Source of the DNA: Gammaproteobacteria bacterium
GTDB taxonomy: Bacteria > Pseudomonadota > Gammaproteobacteria > Pseudomonadales > Azotimanducaceae
Assembly (NCBI GenBank): GCA_027295975.1
Contig: JAPUJX010000577.1
Location: 1-19,664, forward strand
Direction: 5' to 3'
Length of the DNA stretch: 19,664 bases
Shown in pieces: positions 14,424-19,664 of this stretch. The translations under genes and the position numbers were made by a program. Within the stretch, counting starts at the first letter, position 1. Every line of letters begins with the position of its first letter. Below the pieces are notes generated by a model that was given only the letters and a program-made list of their open reading frames with translations, searched no databases and had not been told where the DNA came from.

Positions 14424-15512
14424 ATGCCCCAACGGTTATGGGTGGGGACTAGAAAGGGTTTATTCGGTTTCGAGCAAATTGCAGGCGGGTGGAGTGTCAC
14501 CTCACGCTCATTCCTCGGCGACCCGGTATCGATGGTGTTGCACGATTCCCGGACAAACCGACTGTATGCGGCCCTTTCACTCGGTCACTTCGGAACCAAG
14601 TTGCAACGCTCCGACGATCTGGGCACTACCTGGCGTGAGATCGCCGTACCCGTTTTCCCGGAAAAACCCAGCGAACACCCCGATGTAACGCCGTGGTCAC
14701 TGGAGCTGATCTGGTCCCTCGAACTCGGTGGCGAAGATCACCCCGATGTCCTCTGGTGCGGCACCAGTCCCGGCGGACTTTTTCGATCCGAGGACGGTGG
14801 CGATTCCTGGTCACTCAACAGGGCGATATGGGAAGAACCGCGCCGTGTCGCATGGGAAGGTGGAGGCTACGACTGGCCCGGTGTGCATTCGATCTGTGTC
14901 GACCCCCGCAACGACGATCATGTCACCTTAGGGGTGTCCATCGGCGGGGTCTGGCAGACGAGGGACGGCGGTGCATCCTGGCATGCAAAAGGCAAAGGAT
15001 TACGTGCGGATTACACCCCGCCGGAGATTGCCTACGACAACGAGCAACAGGATCCCCACCGCATCGTGCAATCACCGAGCGATCCCGACACTTTCTGGAT
15101 GCAACACCACAACGGTATGTGGGTGTCCGTCGACAACGCCGAAACCTGGCGGGAGCTTTCCAACGTATCTCCTTCCACCTTTGGCTTCGCGGTAGCCGTG
15201 GATCCGACAAACTCTTCGAGGGCGTGGTTCGTCCCGGCGGAAAATGATGAAAGTCGCATTCCCGTGGAGGGCGCCATGTTGGTCAACCGTACGGATGATG
15301 GGGGAGATACGTTTACTCAGCTGCGCCGTGGCCTGCCCCAGCGGGATGCTTACGATCTCATCTACCGTCACGCGATGGACATCGCCGCGGACGGCCGCAC
15401 CCTTGCCCTTGGCTCCACCACCGGGAGCCTGTGGCTGTCGGAAGACGGTGGCGAGGTGTTCGCAACGCTCTCGGCCAATCTGCCACCCATCTTCTGTACG
15501 CGATTCGCTTGA
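14424..15512 (+). CDS. BNR/Asp-box repeat beta-propeller protein (sialidase/VPS10-like)
   Basis: 362 residues, probably a beta propeller. Asp-box-like repeats recur: QRSDDLGTTWREI (about 60), FRSEDGGDSWSLN (about 120), WQTRDGGASWHAK (about 180), WVSVDNAETWREL (about 235), NRTDDGGDTFTQL (about 290) and WLSEDGGEVFATL (about 340). The opening RLWVGTRKGLFGFEQ is typical of this BNR subgroup. There is no signal peptide, so it is likely cytoplasmic, unlike most sialidases, and enzymatic activity is doubtful. AGGAGAG stands 7 nt before the ATG, and the gene follows the MoaD/ThiS gene by 15 bp, which indicates one transcript and a joint role. The downstream side runs into the palindromic element after 44 bp. 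Confidence 0.85.
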   Translation: MPQRLWVGTRKGLFGFEQIAGGWSVTSRSFLGDPVSMVLHDSRTNRLYAALSLGHFGTKLQRSDDLGTTWREIAVPVFPEKPSEHPDVTPWSLELIWSLELGGEDHPDVLWCGTSPGGLFRSEDGGDSWSLNRAIWEEPRRVAWEGGGYDWPGVHSICVDPRNDDHVTLGVSIGGVWQTRDGGASWHAKGKGLRADYTPPEIAYDNEQQDPHRIVQSPSDPDTFWMQHHNGMWVSVDNAETWRELSNVSPSTFGFAVAVDPTNSSRAWFVPAENDESRIPVEGAMLVNRTDDGGDTFTQLRRGLPQRDAYDLIYRHAMDIAADGRTLALGSTTGSLWLSEDGGEVFATLSANLPPIFCTRFA

Positions 15513-15556
15513 TCGCCAAGGCGGCTCGAACCGGAAAAGCGCTTCGTCGGGATTTG

Positions 15557-15753
15557 CTAGTCTTCTCGAGCGCGATTTTGGTTTACAGATGAGTCAAGTT
15601 TTTGCCCAGCACTTAAATTGCCAACCTACATGTTCGTCCGTCTGAGCCGGAGCCTCGCCAATTCCTGTTGCGAATACGCGACGGAGGAAATTGCAGGATA
15701 TTTTTCGACAGAAATTTGAGGATTGTCGATGGCAACCGCGTTGAGGGTGGGGA
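15557..15753 (+). repeat. Left arm of the large palindrome
   Basis: The arm runs from CTAGTCTT to GGGTGGGGA. It carries an extra CTC near the outer end compared with the right arm. Sub-blocks with no mismatch include GATGAGTCAAGTTTTTGCCC near the outside and GGATTGTCGATGGCAACCGC near the inside. Confidence 0.85.
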
Positions 15754-15755
15754 CG

Positions 15756-15863
15756 CTCAAAGTCCGTCTACGCTCAGTTCCTCCCTAATGCCCTCATTAC
15801 GCGAACTTGCCCCAAGTGGGTCAATTCGCTCCATTCGGCTTCGCTTGAGGGCACGACTTTGAG
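15756..15863. repeat. Nested inverted-repeat module in the palindrome centre
   Basis: CTCAAAGTC (15756-15764) and GACTTTGAG (15855-15863) are exact reverse complements and bound a 108-bp unit in the centre of the large palindrome. Inside are further pairs, such as ACTTG-CCC-CAAGT. The unit looks like a small element of its own, placed off centre in the loop. Confidence 0.6.
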
Positions 15864-15914
15864 TACCGCCGACCTCACTGCTATCGTCTGCCAGATTCGA
15901 GTGTTTTGCGCTAA

Positions 15915-16108
15915 TCCCCACCCTCAACGCGGTTGCCATCGACAATCCTCAAACTCCTGTCGAAAAATATCCTGCAATTTCCTCCGTCGTGTATTCGCAA
16001 CAGGAATTAGCGAGGCTCCGCCTCAGACCGGCGAGCATGTAGGTTCGCAATTTAAGTGTCGGGCAAAAACTTGACTCATCTGCAGACCAAAATCGCGCTC
16101 AAGACTAG
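15915..16108 (-). repeat. Right arm of the large palindrome
   Basis: Reverse complement of the left arm. It keeps a small internal stem (GAGGC-TCC-GCCTC near 16013-16025) that the left arm has partly lost by mutation, so this arm may be closer to the ancestral sequence. Confidence 0.85.
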
Positions 16109-17295
16109 ATATCCGGTTGACTGCACATCACCGCGTTACCCAGAAATTCTTCGATGGCTGGCAGGTTGAACGCGTCGTCTTCGGAAACGAAACTGATGCT
16201 GATACCTTCGGCGCCGGCCCGCCCGGTGCGACCTATCCGATGAACATAGTCTTGAGGATCTTCGGGCAGATCGAAGTTGACGACATGAGATATGCCTTCG
16301 ACATGAATGCCACGCCCGGCAACGTCGGTGGCGACCACGTATCGTAGTGAGCCTTCCTTGAATCGGTTCAAGGTGGCAAGGCGTTTGCGCTGAGGCACGT
16401 CACCGGCCAGGGCCTCGCAGATGATGTCGTGTCTGTTCAGATACTTGGTGAGTTGGTGTGTTTGATCGCGACGGTTGGTGAAGATCAATACCCGTTCCGG
16501 TTCTTGTTTGGTAATGAAATCCGCCAACAGATGCGCTTTGCGGTCGGCGCTGACCAACCAGAAACTCTGCGCGACGGTGTTGACCGCGACGGATTCCGGT
16601 TCAATGGCCACGTGCTCTGGCTGCATGGTCCAGGAACTTGCCAGTCGCATGACGGCTTCATTGAATGTTGCGCTGAAGAACAGAGTCTGTCTGTTCCGCT
16701 TGTGGGGAGTCTGGTAGACGATGCGCCGTACATCGGGGATAAATCCCATATCCAACATCCTGTCGGCTTCGTCGATTACCAGCACCTCCACTTCGCGTAA
16801 GCTGAGATGCCGGCGGTTGATGAAGTCCAGAAGTCGCCCCGGAGTGGCCACGAGCAGGTCCAGCTCGCGACGTTTGATACGGTCGAGTTGTTTCTGAAAA
16901 TCCATGCCTCCGACCACACATTGCACGCTGTAGTCCAGGTATTTCGCGAGGTCGTGACCATCACTTTCGATTTGCAGCGCAAGCTCGCGCGTGGGTGCCA
17001 GCACGAGTGCGCGAGGTGTTCCCCGTGGTCGCTCGGTCGTGCTCGGCTGTTCCCACAATCGGGTGAATATGGTGACGAGAAAAGCCGCGGTTTTACCCGT
17101 GCCGGTCTGGGCCTGCCCGGTGACGTCGTAGTCCGCCAGGCTAAATGGCAATGATTCGCTCTGAATGGGTGTGCAGTATTCGAAATTGAGGTCTGCTATG
17201 GCGTGCATCAACGGCAGCGGCAGTTCGAAATCGTGAAATCGAACCTTGTCCGGAAGCGCTGGAACGGCGAACTCGCTCAGGCGCCAACCGCTCAC
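16105..17295 (-). CDS. rhlB: DEAD-box ATP-dependent RNA helicase, RhlB-like
   Basis: 396 residues from the GTG at 17295, which overlaps the upstream stop as GTGA. All helicase motifs are present: Q motif (FHDF and CTPIQ, 20-45), motif I AQTGTGKT (62-69), Ia PTRELALQ, Ib TPGRLLDF, II DEAD (175-178), III SAT (208-210), IV VLIFTNRR, V VATDVAGRGIHV and VI HRIGRTGRAG (352-361). GQAQTGTGKTAAFL and the C-terminal NLPAIEEFLG are closest to E. coli RhlB, a degradosome helicase that unwinds mRNA. RhlB has a basic tail beyond this point, but here the protein stops about 10 residues after NLPAIEEFLG, inside the end of the palindromic element. The frame is open upstream to 17556, but that part is antisense-like noise over the aminotransferase gene. 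RhlB rather than RhlE is a moderate-confidence choice. Confidence 0.85.
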   Translation of the reverse strand: MSGWRLSEFAVPALPDKVRFHDFELPLPLMHAIADLNFEYCTPIQSESLPFSLADYDVTGQAQTGTGKTAAFLVTIFTRLWEQPSTTERPRGTPRALVLAPTRELALQIESDGHDLAKYLDYSVQCVVGGMDFQKQLDRIKRRELDLLVATPGRLLDFINRRHLSLREVEVLVIDEADRMLDMGFIPDVRRIVYQTPHKRNRQTLFFSATFNEAVMRLASSWTMQPEHVAIEPESVAVNTVAQSFWLVSADRKAHLLADFITKQEPERVLIFTNRRDQTHQLTKYLNRHDIICEALAGDVPQRKRLATLNRFKEGSLRYVVATDVAGRGIHVEGISHVVNFDLPEDPQDYVHRIGRTGRAGAEGISISFVSEDDAFNLPAIEEFLGNAVMCSQPDI

Positions 17296-18575
17296 GAGGA
17301 GGGCCCGAGTTGTTGGCGGACGGTGGCGAGTTTGATGCAGAGCACCATGACGCTCATGGCAACGGAGAGATCCTCGGTGTGTGCGAAGGTTGGTGCAATA
17401 CGCAGGTTGCGATCTTCGGGGTCTCTCCCGGAAGGAAAAGGAGTACCCGCCGGGGTCAACGCCAGACCCGTTTCTCCCGCGAGTTGCTCGATGCTTTTTG
17501 CCAACCCGGGGCGGGTGTCCAAGGAGACGAAATAGCCACCTGCCGGAGAGGTCCAACGGGCGATGTCGAGCTCTTCGAGGCCGTCTCGCAGCGTTTGCTC
17601 GACCAGTTCAAATTTGGGTTTCACGAGGGCTGCGTGTTGGGCCATGTGGTCTTCGAGACGGCCTTTCAGAAATCGTGCGTGGCGAAGCTGATTCACCTTG
17701 TCGGGGCATATCGAGAATACCCTCATTTGTTTTTCGAGGACGTCCAGCACCTTTGTGCTGGCGGCGAGAAAACCGAGTCCGCCTCCCGCATAGGTAATCT
17801 TGGAGGTGGACGCGAACATGACGATCTGGTCGGCGGTGCCTGCGTCGGTAGCCAGGGTCGCCATTGGCGCCAGAGGTGCCCGGGGAAATTGGAAATCGTG
17901 GACCGCGTAAGCGTTGTCCCAGAAAACCACGAAGTCGTCGGCGGCAGCCGTGGCTGGGAGCCTGGCGAGTTCGTTCACGCACTCGTCGGAATAGATGATG
18001 CCGGTGGGGTTGGCGTATTTTGGCACACACCAGATGCCCTTGATGGAATCGTCTTCGGCCGCCAGTCGGTTTGCCTCCCTCATGTCTGGACCGCTGTCGG
18101 TCATGGGAACGTTGACCATCTCGATGCCGAAAGACTGACACAACGTGAAGTGCCGGTCGAACCCCGGCACCGGCGTCAGCACCTTTACCGGTGATGTTAG
18201 ATTCCAGCGCCGTTTGTCCCCCCACAGACCCTTGTTGAGTGCGGTAGCGGTGACGATGTACATGAGCGTCAAGCTGGAGTTACCGTGGCAGATCACGTTT
18301 TCCACCGGCGTTTCCAGTAGCTCCGCTCCCAGCGCGCGAGCCTCCGGCAGGCCACGCAGACCGCCGTAATTGCGGGTATCGGTACCGTCCGCCGCGAAGA
18401 AGTCACCGGCCAGAACGTCGGCCATGCCGTCGCTGAGGGCAAGCTGCTCGGGCGCCGGTTTGCCGCGGGTCAGGTCCAGGGCAAGCCTGTTTGATTTCTG
18501 CAATTCGAAATCACGGGTCAGGTCCCGTTCCAGGGCGACCAGAACGTCTTTACTCATGTCCGCCATGTTAGTCAT
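17292..18575 (-). CDS. PLP-dependent aminotransferase, subgroup Ic aspartate aminotransferase type
   Basis: 427 residues of fold type I. The opening LALDLTRGKPAPEQLALSDG is characteristic of the subgroup Ic aspartate aminotransferases, first described from actinobacteria. PLP contacts are visible: Asn189 in YANPTG, Asp220 and Tyr223 in FWDNAYAVHDF, the Schiff-base Lys259 in FASTSKITYAGGGLGF, and the substrate-carboxylate Arg392 in NLRIAPTF. It would transfer an amino group between aspartate or a related amino acid and 2-oxoglutarate in the cytoplasm. The first ATG (18575) overlaps the argC stop by 8 bp; ATGs at 18566 and 18557 are also possible, and none has a strong ribosome site, which suggests translational coupling to argC. 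Its 3' end overlaps the helicase start. The substrate is inferred from family; a role in arginine synthesis is only a contextual idea. Confidence 0.87.
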   Translation of the reverse strand: MTNMADMSKDVLVALERDLTRDFELQKSNRLALDLTRGKPAPEQLALSDGMADVLAGDFFAADGTDTRNYGGLRGLPEARALGAELLETPVENVICHGNSSLTLMYIVTATALNKGLWGDKRRWNLTSPVKVLTPVPGFDRHFTLCQSFGIEMVNVPMTDSGPDMREANRLAAEDDSIKGIWCVPKYANPTGIIYSDECVNELARLPATAAADDFVVFWDNAYAVHDFQFPRAPLAPMATLATDAGTADQIVMFASTSKITYAGGGLGFLAASTKVLDVLEKQMRVFSICPDKVNQLRHARFLKGRLEDHMAQHAALVKPKFELVEQTLRDGLEELDIARWTSPAGGYFVSLDTRPGLAKSIEQLAGETGLALTPAGTPFPSGRDPEDRNLRIAPTFAHTEDLSVAMSVMVLCIKLATVRQQLGPSS

Positions 18576-19536
18576 CTGTCAACCCGGTTCCTTCTTCCGC
18601 GCCGATCATCAGATTGAGATTCTGGACGGCGGCGCCCGCGGCGCCCTTGCCGAGATTATCGTAACGTGCCGTCAATACCATTTGAGAATCGTTGCCAAAA
18701 ACCATTATTTCCAGCCGATTGGTGTCATTCAGGGACGTTGCACTCAGATAACCACCGTCGCATGCCGTTACCTCCTCGAGGGCGGTTACGGATATAAACG
18801 GTTCCTTGGCGTACCGAATACGTAATTGATCCTCCACATCGACCCTGGTGGGTTGACCGGAGCGAACTTCGGTTGGCAGAAGTTGGCTGGAAAACAGAGG
18901 TATCTGCAGCAGCATTCCCTGCCGAAATCGCCCGACGGAGGGCGTGAAAATCGGTGCTTCCCGGGTACCCGAATAATATTGCATCTCCGGAACATGTTTG
19001 TGCCTGAGTTCCAGCCCGTATGCTCTGGTATTCCAATTCTCGGCCTGTCCGGCGGAGAAGGCCTGATAAGCGTCGATCATTTGCCTGCCACCCCCGGAAT
19101 ATCCGGTTAAAGCGTGCATCGTCAGAGGCTGTTCCGCGCTGAGCAGTCCGGATTCGATTAACGGCCGGACCATCAGTATGAACCCCTGGGGATAACAACC
19201 TGGATTGCTGACCTTGTCCGCCGCGGCAATGACGCTGCGCTGCTCCACCGAGAGCTCCGGCAACCCGTATGCCCAGTCGTCGCTGACCCGATGTGCGGTG
19301 CTGGCGTCGAGCATGCGGCAATGTCCGTCGGCCAGCGCCACCGCCTCTTTTGCCGCCTCGTCGGGCAGGCACAGGATCGCCACGTCCGCGTCACGCAGCA
19401 ACCGTGCACGGCAGGCCGGATCCTTGCGGTTTTCCTCGGGGATACTGAGCAACTCAATATCGCGGCGACCCTTCAGCCGCTGGTGGATTTGTAATCCCGT
19501 GGTACCCGCCTGTCCGTCGATGAAAACTCTGGCCAC
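18568..19536 (-). CDS. argC: N-acetyl-gamma-glutamyl-phosphate reductase, type 2 (short form)
   Basis: 322 residues. It reduces N-acetylglutamyl-5-phosphate to the semialdehyde with NADPH, the third step of arginine synthesis. The N-terminal dinucleotide-binding motif GQAGTTGLQI (8-17) is followed by DASTAHRVS, the catalytic Cys114 in SNPGCYPQG, and LRHKHVPEM with the catalytic-type His (179 or 181). The short length and GQAGTTG, rather than GxxGYxG, mark the type 2 family. The start is GTG at 19536 with only a weak GGG upstream. It is the first gene visible in the minus-strand group with the aminotransferase and helicase, overlapping the next gene by 8 bp. No other arg gene is in the window. 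Confidence 0.9.
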   Translation of the reverse strand: MARVFIDGQAGTTGLQIHQRLKGRRDIELLSIPEENRKDPACRARLLRDADVAILCLPDEAAKEAVALADGHCRMLDASTAHRVSDDWAYGLPELSVEQRSVIAAADKVSNPGCYPQGFILMVRPLIESGLLSAEQPLTMHALTGYSGGGRQMIDAYQAFSAGQAENWNTRAYGLELRHKHVPEMQYYSGTREAPIFTPSVGRFRQGMLLQIPLFSSQLLPTEVRSGQPTRVDVEDQLRIRYAKEPFISVTALEEVTACDGGYLSATSLNDTNRLEIMVFGNDSQMVLTARYDNLGKGAAGAAVQNLNLMIGAEEGTGLTDD

Positions 19537-19664
19537 ATCGGCGCCCTAATGGGAAAGGCGCGAGATTCTAGAGAATATTGGAAGAAAGTCCCAGTGTCCT
19601 GTTTCACAAATAAGTTAACGATCTACTGGTCCTTCTTGCCTCTGGCTGCGTTACTCCTCCTCAT
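19537..19664. other. Region upstream of argC up to the window end
   Basis: 128 bp without a supportable gene. On the minus strand a TATTCT -10-like box (19572-19577) lies about 36 bp before the argC start, with no clear -35. The outermost 40 bp, read on the minus strand, begin with a purine-rich GAGGAGGAGTAACGCAGCCA, which could be an element end or the 3' end of another feature cut by the window. Confidence 0.4.

Larger units (their letters stand above)
15557..16108. repeat. Large imperfect palindrome (inverted-repeat element), possible non-autonomous mobile element
   Basis: Two long arms, 15557-15753 and 15915-16108, are reverse complements of each other with about 13 mismatches and one 3-nt indel by eye, about 92 percent identity over 194 positions. 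They surround a 161-bp centre. The outer ends on both sides are CTAG, followed inward by TCTT. The element has no transposase gene and no credible ORF. It sits between two convergent genes, and the right end carries the stop codon of the helicase. Its length, palindromic form and lack of coding suggest a MITE-like or REP-like mobile sequence, or the remains of two copies inserted head to head. I do not recognise the family. If transcribed, it would fold into a hairpin of about 190 bp. Confidence 0.85.

Noticed and set aside
15757..15945. A 62-codon minus-strand ORF inside the palindrome
   Set aside because: It starts with TTG in one arm and reads through the loop. The same start in the other arm gives a different short peptide, and there is no ribosome site.
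17296..17556. N-terminal extension of the helicase frame
   Set aside because: It overlaps the aminotransferase coding region and has Arg/His/Pro-rich noise composition. RhlB similarity starts shortly after the GTG at 17295.

Overview
The window reads as an ordinary, gene-dense stretch of chromosome from a gammaproteobacterium, probably environmental or marine. GC looks close to 60 percent by eye. The clues are a RhlB-type RNA helicase, a DUF5916 outer-membrane-type protein, a small DUF6316-like protein, a SorAB-type sulfite dehydrogenase pair and a type 2 ArgC. The taxonomic guess is inference. I saw no rRNA, tRNA, CRISPR array, prophage or recognisable transposase gene.

Left part (1-6083): the 3' end of a molybdopterin sulfite oxidase (sorA-like) is followed at once by a small cytochrome c (sorB-like). 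A threonine synthase (thrC) lies on the minus strand. Divergent from it is a short lipoprotein. An 805-residue DUF5916 protein on the minus strand is divergent from a rhomboid-family membrane protease.

Middle part (6080-13515): on the minus strand lie a large patatin-related lipase (DUF3376 type) and, downstream, an unrecognised 255-residue protein with a Lys/Pro/Ala-rich linker. An amidase-signature enzyme is divergent from the patatin; each of the two has a perfect TATAAT close to its start, and the patatin looks leaderless. A MATE efflux pump and an acyl-CoA dehydrogenase follow on the minus strand, convergent with the amidase.

Right part (13810-19664): three small-to-medium plus-strand genes encode a DUF6316-like protein, a ubiquitin-fold MoaD/ThiS protein ending in Gly-Gly and, 15 bp further on, a BNR/Asp-box repeat protein. 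A minus-strand operon then reads argC, an aminotransferase (subgroup Ic aspartate aminotransferase type) and an RhlB-like helicase, with overlapping ends. Between the two converging groups lies the most striking object here: an imperfect inverted repeat of about 552 bp (15557-16108), with arms of about 195 bp at about 92 percent identity around a 161-bp centre that holds a second, nested inverted repeat. Its right end supplies the stop codon of the helicase, which lacks the basic C-terminal tail of E. coli RhlB.

The best leads are the palindromic element and its possible truncation of the helicase, the MoaD/ThiS-BNR pair with no visible activating enzyme, the leaderless patatin promoter, and an apparent excess of the hexamer CTCGAG across the window.
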